DNA of 19,535 nucleotides from Ophioceras dolichostomum. Taxonomy: Eukaryota > Ascomycota > Sordariomycetes > Magnaporthales > Ophioceraceae. Both the position numbers and the translations under genes were made by a program. Shown one piece after another: positions 1 to 9,373 of the stretch. Location of the stretch: positions 1-19,535 of the forward strand of contig PYST01000521.1 of the NCBI GenBank assembly GCA_003049485.1, written 5' to 3'. Under the pieces are notes generated by a model. That model made no database searches. It saw only the letters and a program-made list of their open reading frames with translations, and was not told the DNA's origin. The stretch's first letter is position 1. Every line of letters begins with the position of its first letter.

Positions 1-83
1 ACGGAGGTGACCCCTCTCTTTAGGAGAGCATCACTCTTTACAATACAACGCTCTATTTTTCCTTTGTACGTAGGGGGAGAACG

Positions 84-323
84 TCACATGGACTCCTCTG
101 CATCCGCGTCAGGGTTTCCATCCACACCTTGCTCGTAAGCAGCCGCGCGTAGTTCGCAGTAAAAGTCGTCCTCCTCTGCCCTGGTACGATATCGGCGGGC
201 TTTTGGCTGTGCTATGACGAGCAGCACATCTCCAGTGGCATCGACAACCACCCAAAGCGGCGGCATTGAGGAGGTGGGAGGATCGTGTGCCAGAGCGGGA
301 GTATGCAAGGCTTCTAATTTCAT
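84..323 (-). CDS. Doubtful small ORF or terminal exon, hypothetical
   Basis: An open frame of 79 codons runs from an ATG at 323 to a TGA at 84. The translation has a mixed hydrophobic/charged character (a VVVDATGDVLLVIAQP stretch, then an acidic end) that looks more protein-like than the neighbouring shadow frames. The open frame continues upstream of the ATG. A pyrimidine-ending ACTTTCAG lies just before it on the minus strand, so it could also be the last exon of a gene with earlier exons to the right. No family is recognised. Nothing else supports expression, and it may simply be chance. Confidence 0.22.
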   Translation of the reverse strand: MKLEALHTPALAHDPPTSSMPPLWVVVDATGDVLLVIAQPKARRYRTRAEEDDFYCELRAAAYEQGVDGNPDADAEESM

Positions 324-447
324 AAGCGCGAGAACTGAAAGTCTGGGTACACCAAGGGAGATCAGACCCGTCGAGAGCAAGGTAGATTAGGTGGGTGTTG
401 TTGCTCTACAAGAGAGGGGCAAGCTAGGAAGGGAAGTGTTGAACCAC

Positions 448-469
448 TGGGTGCACCTTTCTGCACCCA
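448..469. repeat. Inverted repeat, 8-bp arms, 6-nt loop
   Basis: The sequence TGGGTGCA at 448-455 is followed after six bases by its exact reverse complement TGCACCCA at 462-469. A transcript could fold it into a GC-rich hairpin. It lies outside any supported gene. Function unknown. Confidence 0.6.
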
Positions 470-629
470 TGAGGAACTAGTTGCCTCAGTCATCAAGGCA
501 TCCACCTCCAACAGACCTCAGGTCACGTGGACCCTCAGGAGTCGCCTACAAAAGCACTCCCTCCGGCCCACGCGTAGACTAGCTTTTTCTCTTCCTCGTA
601 CATCATCAGAATCAACAGATTGGTTTACC

Positions 630-654
630 ACACGCGTGTCTTTTCCAATTGGAA
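630..654. repeat. Two adjacent perfect palindromes
   Basis: ACACGCGTGT (630-639) and TTCCAATTGGAA (643-654) are perfect palindromes of 10 and 12 bp separated by three bases. The first contains an ACGCGT (MluI-box) core and the second a CCAAT core on both strands. Such dyads can be binding sites for dimeric transcription factors, but no nearby gene start is supported, so a regulatory role is only inferred. Confidence 0.5.
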
Positions 655-1305
655 CCCTGGCCTTCCAACAGGAAGCGTAGGATATTTTATGTTTTATAAA
701 CTGTTGGGAACAGAAAAGAGAAATCTCAGCATGGTCCTTGCAATGTCCCACAGACCGTAAATCCTAGCTCAAACTCAGGGGTGGGTTGTAACAAAGGTGG
801 CATGTTGAAGGCGGAATTCACACAGCGGCCTCTCTGCGTTTCTTCAACAAATAAAAACAAAGTGTTCCGCTTTGCCTCGGTATGCCGTAACCGCGTTACT
901 GTGTGGCAAGGCCGCTCTACATGGCATCCTCTTGCAGGCCTTCTTCCCTTTTACCTGCTGCTTTAAACGTCTCCGTCCCCAATGTTACCTGTTACTCAGG
1001 ATCAACTCTCTCAGCCTTGTGTTCAATGAGGTTACAAAGGTCCCAGAGCCTATAATGTAGAAGACATGTGCTAGATTTTATGCAGTGTTACGGCTCCAAG
1101 GAACCGGCCTATGCTGCACCAACAAAGCGGCTGAAAATACGAGGGGAGCGTCGACAGCACCATGGCAACCTTGGATATACTGTCAATTCTTGTCTCTTGG
1201 GGAAATCTATGAAGCGGCCGTGGAACTACCTACTATGCCCCCCCTGACTTGAACAAAGAAGCCCTAGCGAAATCGCGCCACCAACACAGCCCTTCCCAGC
1301 GTCAC

Positions 1306-2150
1306 TCAAGTGCACCCAGCCCTCGTAGACCCAACAGCAATATCATCATACCAGAACGTATTCGTGTCCCCACCATACGACTCCCACCCAAAGTAGATGG
1401 CCGTCACCTTTGGCTTGATCGAGCTCCGCTGCCACTGCGCCGCGTTAGGGTTGCTGACCCCGGCCTTGGCAGTCAGGCCGGCGACGACGTTCCCGTTCAG
1501 CCAGGTCTCGACCGTGCCGTCGGTGCCCAGGTGGTACTCGAAGCACTGCCAGCTTCCCGTGGTGAGCTTCGCGGACGTGGCGATGCCCTGCGGAGACAGG
1601 TCCGGCAGGGTGGCGTCGTCCGATTCACGGTTGTACATGAGGATGCTGCTCTGTCCGCCGATGCGGAGGTGCTTCTTGGCGCCTTGGGCGGAGTCGGGCA
1701 TTGTGATGAAGGAGACATGGGAGGCTGTTAGGGCTTTGGATGCTTTGCTGGATGGGAAGAAACAAGATTTGAGTTAGTGATGGCTCTTTCTTTGTGTTCA
1801 TTTTTTTTCTGCTTTAGTGTCAGGAGGGGGATCTTCTCCATTGTGTCTAGAAAATGAGCTGTAATTACTCACAGCCAAACCCTAACAAAAACATCGCCAG
1901 TGGGCACCTTCGTTGTGCCGACGAAGATGTGTCCGCAGTACCCGCCCGCTCCATCGACTCTTATCGAGTTCTTGCCGCTGTGCGCCTGGGAGCTGTCAAG
2001 CGTCACTTTCCCGCCCTGGTTGCAGTCTGGCGCGTACGTGGGCCATGCCGTTTGGTCCCATCCATTCTCAAAGCCCTCGGTGACTTGGGCTACGGAGAAG
2101 GGGAGGACGGTGAGCGAGAGGGCGAGGAGGGCAGTGGCGTGGAGGAGCAT
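1306..2150 (-). CDS. cip1: Cip1-like secreted protein (no CBM1), two exons
   Basis: Secreted protein homologous to Trichoderma reesei Cip1, a member of the cellulase co-regulated secretome whose fold resembles polysaccharide (glucuronan) lyases. Exon 1 is 2150-1873 and exon 2 is 1747-1306. The 125-bp intron (1872-1748) has a GTGAGT donor, a CACTAAC-type branch site and a CAG acceptor. The join restores the conserved VRVWLKAS segment with the same spacing as Cip1. The spliced product is 239 residues with a signal peptide (about 1-21, ending SVA before QVTEGFENGW). Family hallmarks are FENGWDQTAWPTYAPDCNQGG, YCGHIFVGTTKVPTGDVFVR, KHLRIGGQS, NRESDDATLPDLSP, CFEYHLGTDGTVETWLNG and WYDDIAVGSTRAGC. 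The protein stops right after the catalytic module, so it lacks the linker and CBM1 found in T. reesei Cip1. The start has a good Kozak context (CTACCATG). The family identity is recognised from memory of the T. reesei sequence; the enzymatic activity is not certain. Confidence 0.94.
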
Positions 2151-3167
2151 GGTAGTGGCTGGAGAATTGACTTTTCTCTGCTTGATGTGCTTGGAGAGTG
2201 CTGGACGAAAAGGTGCTCAGAAGCCGCGGTTATGAAGCCTTCGACGGCGGTATTTATTCCCTGCCTCCAACCATTAGCGGAGCTTCCCTCGTTGCCTTCA
2301 TTAGAGTAGCCGCATGGTTGTCCATATATATATGACCCCATCTAGCTCCCGTCCGCATTCTCGGATATTCTGGCCCCGTCGGCCAGAGTGGTAGGTCTCG
2401 GGATCTGTTCGCGTCGGTTATCGCAGCTCCAGATGGCCTCTCGTTCCGGGGCAGATCCCCTTCAGATGGAGCGACTGTCATTGGCGGCAATAATACTAAA
2501 GCTTTCTGAATGAGACGGAGACAGCTCAAGGAATTCCGGGTTACGGAATTTTTAGTATTTTCTTTTGAGTAGTAGACCTCGTGGGGAAAAGCCTGTCCAT
2601 GATGTCCTCTTCCGTGCAGTTAATGCTGGCTCACTTATTGTGTGGTCCACGTACCCATTTGTCACCATATTAGCCGGAACCCTACGTCCCTTGGTTCCTG
2701 GCCGGAAGCAGACAAAGCTCGGCCCATTGAGCCTAAAACCATCGAACTACTGGGCAGCATGCCATTTGAGAGTGCGACCGAACAGGAGCTTGGTTGGGAA
2801 GGTAGCTCGCAGCGAGTACCCTAATCGTCGGAGCATCAAAAGATGAAAAAAAAAAAAAATTGCAGGGGATGGAGGGGAAGCTTCGAGCGATTTAGTTCAG
2901 ATAGAACATCAGTGGCCATTGGGGGTCGGCGCTATATGGACACGAGCTGGAAAAGGACGATTGATGGAGCGTTGGAAGGCTCGTGTATCGAAGGCGCCTA
3001 GTCATCACTGCAAGCCAGCAGGTGGATGCAGGGGCTAAGAAACTGACGAGACTCAAAGAAAGTCGGGTTTGGGTATCGAAGAAGGTTCTATCGGTTAGAT
3101 AACAAAACAAAAAGTGCCATAAACGTTACTCTCGACTGTTGCGGTGGCCGGGGAAACTGATAACCTA
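2151..3167 (-). promoter_or_regulatory. Promoter region of the Cip1-like gene
   Basis: Non-coding DNA between the Cip1-like start and the stop of the upstream ligase gene, both on the minus strand. Two TATA-like elements face the Cip1 gene: an alternating (AT)5 at 2324-2333, about 175 bp before the ATG, and an AATAAATA-type element near 2249-2258, about 100 bp before it. A GGCTAA hexamer on the minus strand (2670-2675), about 520 bp upstream, matches the published Xyr1/XlnR-type core for cellulase and hemicellulase activation, but a single hexamer is weak evidence. A run of 13 A (T on the minus strand) lies around 2847-2859. No ORF here has a recognisable product. Confidence 0.5.
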
Positions 3168-6100
3168 TCAACAACTATTGATGATCACCAGCCCAACACC
3201 CCGTCTCCTCTTCAACTCCCTCCACTCATCCCACCACTCCTCCTCCGCGGTCGCGTCCGCCTCGTCGCCCGTGTGCCCCCGCCCATCCCCCCTCAACTTC
3301 TTCTTCTTCTCGATCCTAAGCACATCCTCCAACAGCCGCCAGTCATACGCCTCGGCGTATATGCGTCCCTGCCGAGGGTCTGCGGCGGTGGCGAGGCGTG
3401 CCTTGGCGAGCTCCTCGACGCGATCTAGGAATTCCCCCGTGGCGTCTTTTCGCTGGGCTTCGACGAGGATGATGTGGTCGGAGGAGAACGGGCTGCGCGA
3501 TTTTGTGGGACGTCGTGCCGGTTTGGGTGTTGGGTTGGAGGGGAGGAGGAATGAGCGGTCCCAGCGTGAGAGGTCTGTTTCGAAGGTGGCGATGCCGTAC
3601 TCTCGGAGGAGGTCGTCGGTTACGTAGGGAAAGGTGGCGATACAGGGCGAGAGGAGGATGGATTTGTTGGCGAGGAGGGAATATGTGCCTCGGTGATAGC
3701 ATGGCGGTTTGGTGGCCTTGCTGAGAGCGGCTTGTGAAGGCGCAGACGAAGACGGCCCGGCTTTGGTTACGGTGGTTGTTGTTTTGCGGGATGGGGATTC
3801 TACGGGTATTGATGACGTAGGTGGTGTTCGACTGTCCACGGCAGGAGGGCGGTCGGGCCGGCGCTTGGGAGAAGCGCGGGAGAATGGCTTCTCTTGCTCG
3901 GACGGGCCATGTGTAAGCGGTTGCTCGTGGAAGCTCAAGCGGAACGACTGCGAATTGTCCCTGGGCGACGAGCTGATGGTGATGTCCTCCAACGGGCCTC
4001 GGTAAGGCGCCTTAAGCGGTGATCGTGTCATGGAGGAGTCTTTGGGAGAGGTCCGTTGTGCCTTAGCCCGCTCCACAGATGATAGATGTGGAGAGTCCGC
4101 AGGGCGTTTGCGTCGATTCATCGGCGGTGAGAGTGTGAGGTCGATGACCGTGGCGTCAGCAGGCAGGGTTGAAGTCCGCTTCGATGGCGTCTGTCGTCGG
4201 GCTGACTTGGCAGCGGATGAAGGTGATGAACGTGCGGTTGGGTCAGGGGTTAAGGGCGCCTTGAGTTGTGGCACCGGCAGTGGTGGTGGTGGTAGTGGTT
4301 GAGGTTGATGAAGAGACATTAGTGCGAGAGAGCTGGCTTGCGACGGTTCCGTCTGCCGAGAAGAGCAGGTCGTAGCCTGGCTTGAGGCATCAACAAGCAC
4401 TCCTTTAGGGTCTGCCCCTTCCAGCGCTGCGATCCAGTGCAATAGCTCCTGGATGTCTTCCGGCTGCGGCGTCTCCTTTCCCTTCTGCGCCATGCGCTGG
4501 AGCTCGTCGAAGGTCACCGTGTTCTTCCACGTCCTGTCGCAGTGGATCTTGCTGACCATGGGAAAGCGGAGACTGCTGAAAGCCACGTTTGGCTCTTGGA
4601 TAAACGAGAAGCACCGAATGTCAAAGACGGGAGGCTCCGGGAAGATAATTGATGGCCGCTTCCCGTCGTCGAGGCCCGGCTCAAAATGGAGGATGGTGAA
4701 ATTATTGTCCTCCTCGGAAACGGTGTTTGGGCTGATGTACTGCGCGAAGTACTCCAGCTGGCTCGCGTTGAGCTCGACGACATTGGTGACGGTGAAGCTC
4801 GGCTTCTCTGTACTGCGCAGCACCTCCTCCTTGTTGCTTAAACAACCGATGTAGAAGTGCGTCCATCTCAGATTCGGCACCTTGCAAGTCTTCGCCTTGG
4901 CAGCGTCGTATCTGGCCCCGACGACGGCGAAGTCGCCCACGTCGCCGAAATTGCCGATGTACTCCTTCTTCACCTTGATTGAGCAGCACGAGTACGGTCG
5001 TCTATGGCCCCCGAGTGAGAAGTCGAAGTAGGGGTCGTCTGGCTTGAGCACCAGACCTTCTTCTCGGGCGGTGATGCACCGGGCAAGCGCCTGGCGCAGG
5101 TCGGATGCAGCCGAACGCTTGGTGAAGTCAATGACTTGCCTTGGCACGAGCGCGGACAGTCCGGGCTTGCACTCAACCAGCTCGCCCAACCGACGGCAGC
5201 GCTCTGACTGGCGCATTCCGAGAAGAGACTCGTCGTCAATCATCAGCACGTCGTAGTAGACGATCATCAGGCTCTCCCAGTAGTGGGTCTGCGAGTCAAG
5301 TTTCGATCTGTTAAAGAAACTGCCGGATCTCGAGACGTGTTTTCGAATCTTCTCGAACGGGAGGATCTTGTCGTCGCGCGTGCTGAAGACTACCAGCTCT
5401 CCCTCGAGGATGCAGCCCTTCTTGAAGCGGCACGACGGTTCGTCGATGTCCAGGGCTGACTTGATGGCGTAGTGGGCGTTGATACGATCCGCAGTGCTTT
5501 CCTTGCCGCTTTTGGAGAAGATCTTGATGCAGTCCGTGCCTTTGGACAGGTCGACGTGGATCTGGCAGTACTCCCCATCCAGCTTCTTTTCGACGCTCAC
5601 GCGACGCCCGTAGAGCATCTCTGAGCAGTGCTTGATGCTGCGACCCTTGATAAACGGCTGTCGCCCGACCTTGACCCCCAAGACGGGGACAAGTCGTCTT
5701 GAGAGCTCAGATGCGCTCGAAGCGCCACTCAAAAAGCCATATTCGGCTCTGTGCTGTGTAAGGATGTTGGTCGCCACAAGTATGTCGTCGTGAATCTTCA
5801 ACAGCGTAGGTAAAAGGGGATCGATGTGGCGGTAGACGATGGCTGGGTCAAGGCTGACCGGCGAGAAATCCTTGAGGACCAGCCGACTGAGCCACTTCGC
5901 CTGGTTAGGCTCGAGGCGCCGGTAGAGTCGACGAAGGGGAGCTTCCTGGTCTGTTGCGTCTGGAGCTCGAGCTGCTGATGACCTGACGACCGACGAGCTG
6001 AAGCGACATCGAGAAGCGATGTCGTGGAGAACTGCATCAATTTCTTCAACGGTAACCGGTGGGTGAGGCGGATTGGGTGTCTGCTGCAACGCGCGCTCGA

Positions 6101-6425
6101 CGCATTCGGCGAAATCTAGCCCACGGCCAGGCGTCTGGTACTCCAAGAGCTCTGCCACGCGTGATCGGCCGAGGCACAGGGCGCGTGAGACGGTGCGGCC
6201 CAGGGTCCTCTCCTGTATGCCGTAGACGCGGCCAGGCCTCGAGGTGGGAACCAGGGTCGAGACCACCGCGCAGATGTCGACTTCGCCGTCACGCAGTCGT
6301 TCTTTGTGAGCATTGAACCAGTCCTTGATGACGCCGCTGCCTGAAATGCTCGACCGCCGCCCGCGCGCGGCATTATCCTCGAGTTTTTGGAGGAGATCAC
6401 AGATATAGACAAAGGGAAACCCCAT
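3168..6425 (-). CDS. ATP-dependent DNA ligase, ligase IV-like, intronless
   Basis: Nuclear ATP-dependent DNA ligase of 1085 residues that would seal DNA nicks through a lysyl-AMP intermediate. The nucleotidyltransferase motifs are in order: motif I KLDGE with adenylation lysine K281, motif III CILEGELVVF (about 338-347), motif IIIa YYDVLMIDDESLLG (about 387-400), motif IV EEGLVLKP (455-462), motif V SIKVKKEYI (about 482-490) and motif VI RFPMVSKIHCDRTW (about 620). An N-terminal helical DNA-binding region precedes motif I, and an OB-fold region with FGDVGDFAVVGARYD follows motif V. Residues about 670-905 are Ser/Pro/Lys-rich and probably disordered. A conserved-looking segment from about 910 to the end (SILLSPCIATFPYVTDDLL) may be a divergent BRCT-like or family-specific domain. 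I chose ATG 6425 (AAAATGG context) because MGFPFVYICDLLQ looks like the natural N terminus; the frame upstream holds only a TTG and then a TAG. It differs from canonical Lig4 in motif I wording and in lacking an obvious tandem BRCT, so it is more likely a fungal paralogue. Confidence 0.93.
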   Translation of the reverse strand: MGFPFVYICDLLQKLEDNAARGRRSSISGSGVIKDWFNAHKERLRDGEVDICAVVSTLVPTSRPGRVYGIQERTLGRTVSRALCLGRSRVAELLEYQTPGRGLDFAECVERALQQTPNPPHPPVTVEEIDAVLHDIASRCRFSSSVVRSSAARAPDATDQEAPLRRLYRRLEPNQAKWLSRLVLKDFSPVSLDPAIVYRHIDPLLPTLLKIHDDILVATNILTQHRAEYGFLSGASSASELSRRLVPVLGVKVGRQPFIKGRSIKHCSEMLYGRRVSVEKKLDGEYCQIHVDLSKGTDCIKIFSKSGKESTADRINAHYAIKSALDIDEPSCRFKKGCILEGELVVFSTRDDKILPFEKIRKHVSRSGSFFNRSKLDSQTHYWESLMIVYYDVLMIDDESLLGMRQSERCRRLGELVECKPGLSALVPRQVIDFTKRSAASDLRQALARCITAREEGLVLKPDDPYFDFSLGGHRRPYSCCSIKVKKEYIGNFGDVGDFAVVGARYDAAKAKTCKVPNLRWTHFYIGCLSNKEEVLRSTEKPSFTVTNVVELNASQLEYFAQYISPNTVSEEDNNFTILHFEPGLDDGKRPSIIFPEPPVFDIRCFSFIQEPNVAFSSLRFPMVSKIHCDRTWKNTVTFDELQRMAQKGKETPQPEDIQELLHWIAALEGADPKGVLVDASSQATTCSSRQTEPSQASSLALMSLHQPQPLPPPPLPVPQLKAPLTPDPTARSSPSSAAKSARRQTPSKRTSTLPADATVIDLTLSPPMNRRKRPADSPHLSSVERAKAQRTSPKDSSMTRSPLKAPYRGPLEDITISSSPRDNSQSFRLSFHEQPLTHGPSEQEKPFSRASPKRRPDRPPAVDSRTPPTSSIPVESPSRKTTTTVTKAGPSSSAPSQAALSKATKPPCYHRGTYSLLANKSILLSPCIATFPYVTDDLLREYGIATFETDLSRWDRSFLLPSNPTPKPARRPTKSRSPFSSDHIILVEAQRKDATGEFLDRVEELAKARLATAADPRQGRIYAEAYDWRLLEDVLRIEKKKKLRGDGRGHTGDEADATAEEEWWDEWRELKRRRGVGLVIINSC

Positions 6426-6511
6426 TTTCCTGATCCCGGCGGTAACAAAGGCGTTGACGAGATCATGCTTATCCAAGGTCTAGGAGACGAAGGGACGATA
6501 GCTAGCGGCAT
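6116..6511 (-). promoter_or_regulatory. Upstream out-of-frame ATG overlapping the ligase start
   Basis: An ATG at 6511, 86 bp upstream of the chosen ligase start and in another frame, opens a 131-codon reading frame that runs well past the ligase ATG. A second ATG in the same frame occurs near 6466. If transcription starts upstream of 6511, this would act as an overlapping uORF and reduce ligase translation. Its product is just ligase sequence in a shifted frame, so it is not a separate protein gene. The true transcription start is unknown. Confidence 0.35.
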
Positions 6512-8659
6512 TGGAGGCAGAGAAGCCGATTAAACACGGTGCGTGTGATCATTCCAGAAAGAAATTTTGGTAGGCAGCAGTGAAGTGACCCGCGGCATGT
6601 GCTCCCAGCTGAGCCACTTCCTGAAAAGACGAGGTTGGCGATTGTGGTGATGCCTCGTTAATCTGGCTGTCAATTACGTGGGGCGTACCAGGCTACTTGC
6701 GAGCCACGCGACGCGAATTCACGTGATCCCTCTCGACATTTTGGGCACCATCACGACTCAGGTCGTTCTACCACGGGCTAGGGACCACATCAACACCCTA
6801 CCTTTGGGATTCATCCGCTTCACCTCGTCGGAAGCCTGCACTGGACGAATTCTTGGTGTCTGGCAGACCTCGCCGCCGCGCGACTGCTGTAGCATTAGCG
6901 AGCCACAGTAGAAGTTGGTGTTGGGCGTCATTCTCACTCACATGATCAACCGGGACTGAACACCAGACGGAAAACTTTGGCATCCGTTGCTGGCGCCGCA
7001 GCGCCCGTTCTGACTGATTCGTAGTGGCTAGCGTCAGCGGGAGATGGGAAGACCCAGATAAGTGAACGGTGGCCGTCCAAACTTCACAACGCTACAGCAC
7101 CTAAATATACCACCTCTACCGGACGGACCTACACCCCAACATGTATCCTATTTATTTCTCTTTCACGATTCGGATAATTCGCCGAAAGAAATACTTACAC
7201 ATAGCCCGTAGCAGCAGTATCCACGCTTTCCTAGAAAAGGGCCACACGTCAGCCCTAGCCTCAGGGACAGGCATCTGGCACAGGCACATGGCACATAGCA
7301 CCTGGCATAAAGTACGGAGGTTTGTGTAGCAGGGTTCTTCCTTCCAAACCCCCGGCCCGGAAAGTTCAGTCCACGACCGGATTATGTTCGGGGGCAGAGC
7401 AGCAAGGTTGGTCTTGAAACGGATCCGGACACAGGAATCGGAATCGGGACTGGCGAGAAGGATGAATGATCAGCGAATGCGGAAGGGGCTTCGTTTCCTA
7501 CCACCAGTTCCGTCCTAAGTTCTGATCCGTCCTTAGGTCCTCAGGGGCACTGGGTCTTGACCTTCCCGAGTGGAGGTGAGGCGGCGGGCGGTGGTGGCGG
7601 GTGGCGGCAAGTGACGGATGGCCGAAGAGCAAGTTCCGGATGATGAAAGGAATGTTTCCTTCGTCTCCTCATTCCTCACTGTTGGGCATTCCGTGGAGCT
7701 GTGTGCAAGGAAGATGATGTGTTTGTGGTGAGGTGGGGGAATTTGCGGTTGGAGAAGCACCCGGCTTGGCGTTTTCTGTGGGGTTTGGTCCTTTGGGTTA
7801 TGTCCTTTTCAGGGCCGAGGCAAGGAATAATTGGGCGGCTCCAGCCAGCGGTTGCCCGCTGATGACCTAACAGCGCTGACAGGTCCCGACCTGCAGACCC
7901 AATACGCCGGATGCTCAGCCATCCGTGATTCGAGAAGAGCACCTGGCCCCAATTCCACCCAATCCCATTGTCCAGTCCCTTTGGTCGCGAGCCGCTTTCT
8001 TGCACGGAGTCTTCGAGCCCGCTCCCTTTCTTCGAGCGGTGAGAACTCGGCCGTAAAGCGTGAGCACACATTTTGCCCATTTCGATTGCATCAGCAGAAT
8101 CGACAGGCCTTGTTCAATATGATTTTTCCATACCACACAGAACCAACAGGCAGGGGACAGTGGCAGGTGAGGCTTCTAGATGTATGTTTGAATAGGGGCC
8201 GGCAAAACCTGCTAGTCGATCGGCGATTAGATTGGACATTGCGGGGACGCCTAAGCCATATTGAGCCTAGCTTGTGCATTCGGCAACAAGCTCATCCGCG
8301 CCACCCTGGTCATTGAACTCCCGTCATCAACACACCCATCAAAATACCTACAGTTTTGTATCTCGCGGCCAGATGGAATGAACGGAAAGCTCCATTCTTC
8401 CTATCCTCTCTTTGCGTTCACTCACCGGATTATCGGAAATGAGGGGAAATATTGAGAAAGAAACAACGAAAACAGTTGGAGAAGTACGGATTGAGGAAGA
8501 GGACCCGATGGAGTCCAGAGCGAGTCGGCAGGCTCCCAATCCGAGACACGAGACAGACCAAACAGCGGCAATCCGTGCTCCCGTTTCTTCTCGCCCCTTT
8601 CTTTTTTCCCGCCTTACGCACCCCCGCTGCCCGCCACACGCCCGGTAGGTTTGGAAACG

Positions 8660-8678
8660 AGATTCTGTGACAGAATCT
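8660..8678. repeat. Perfect inverted repeat, 8-bp arms, 3-nt loop
   Basis: AGATTCTG at 8660-8667 is followed after TGA by its exact reverse complement CAGAATCT at 8671-8678. It has the shape of a binding-site dyad or a tight hairpin, within the intergenic region about 1.1 kb before the secreted-protein gene. Function unknown. Confidence 0.6.
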
Positions 8679-9347
8679 GGCGCTGGCCACTCGCCTTTCC
8701 GGTCTCGTGGAATTCTCTGTTCTTTGTACCGTCTTGCTGCAAGTGCTTGCCTGCCTGCCATTCTCTAGTGTCCCCCCTGTGACATCGTTCGCCCCGTCTT
8801 CGACTCCGGGCCGCTGCAGGGCCCCCGTTTCCCCCTCACTGATCGAAACAGAGGAAACGGACGGGGAGGCTTTCGCTCATCATCATCAGATAGACTTGTT
8901 GTTGATGTTGGAAGATCCCGGCCCGGACCAGAGCAGCGCCGATCGGCGTGTGAGATTGTTTCTTTTTTAGCCATGAAAGGACGGAACGGATGAGGCTTGA
9001 TCTCCTTTTTTACTTAGTGGCTGGCTTCTGCTCCTCCTTTCGCTACCTGCTCAATCCTCCCGGCTGGCCGTGTGTTTCCTTTTCGGTCTCCCGACTCTGA
9101 TATAATAATTTGCCCGCCTCTTTTTTCGCCATTGGTATTGCAAGCGATCATCATCGTCTTCGTCATCACCACCTCATCAGTCTCGACCCTCGTCGCTCGT
9201 ACCAAAATACGGTACCTTCCACATACGTACGACCCACTAGACGAACTATTGTCCTGCTAGTGCCCACGCCGGTCACGGAAGTCCTTCGCGCCGTTGCTAG
9301 CCTTGCAGCCTATCCGCCCTGCTGGCTGTTGTCAGACCAACTTTGGG

Positions 9348-9373
9348 TATCATTGTGGTGTATCATTGTGGTG
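9348..9373 (+). repeat. Two perfect 13-bp tandem copies
   Basis: TATCATTGTGGTG is present twice in a row (9348-9360 and 9361-9373), and a partial echo (ATCATTGTCGGTG) follows about 20 bp further on. It lies about 380 bp upstream of the secreted-protein ATG, so it could be a promoter or 5' leader element. Replication slippage is an equally good origin. Confidence 0.65.

Larger units (their letters stand above)
1..1305. other. Mostly non-coding left flank
   Basis: This is the downstream flank of the minus-strand Cip1-like gene. I see no convincing protein family, RNA gene or mobile element. It contains one doubtful small minus-strand ORF (84-323), a hairpin-forming inverted repeat at 448-469, and two perfect palindromes (630-639 and 643-654), which are listed separately. 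Short ORFs at 518-751 (-) and 781-1060 (+) have biased, low-information translations and no recognisable domain. Confidence 0.6.

Noticed and set aside
1249..1777. Plus-strand open frames of 126-160 codons
   Set aside because: They are antisense to exon 2 of the Cip1-like gene, whose protein matches a known family across its full length.
6426..6476. Ligase start at the TTG at 6476
   Set aside because: TTG is not a usual nuclear start; an in-frame TAG lies just upstream, and the ATG at 6425 has a good context and begins a sensible N terminus.
7831..8316. 161-codon plus-strand open frame in the large intergenic region
   Set aside because: It begins at a non-ATG codon, has Arg/Ser/His/Gln-rich composition without a domain, and overlapping frames on the other strand are equally open.
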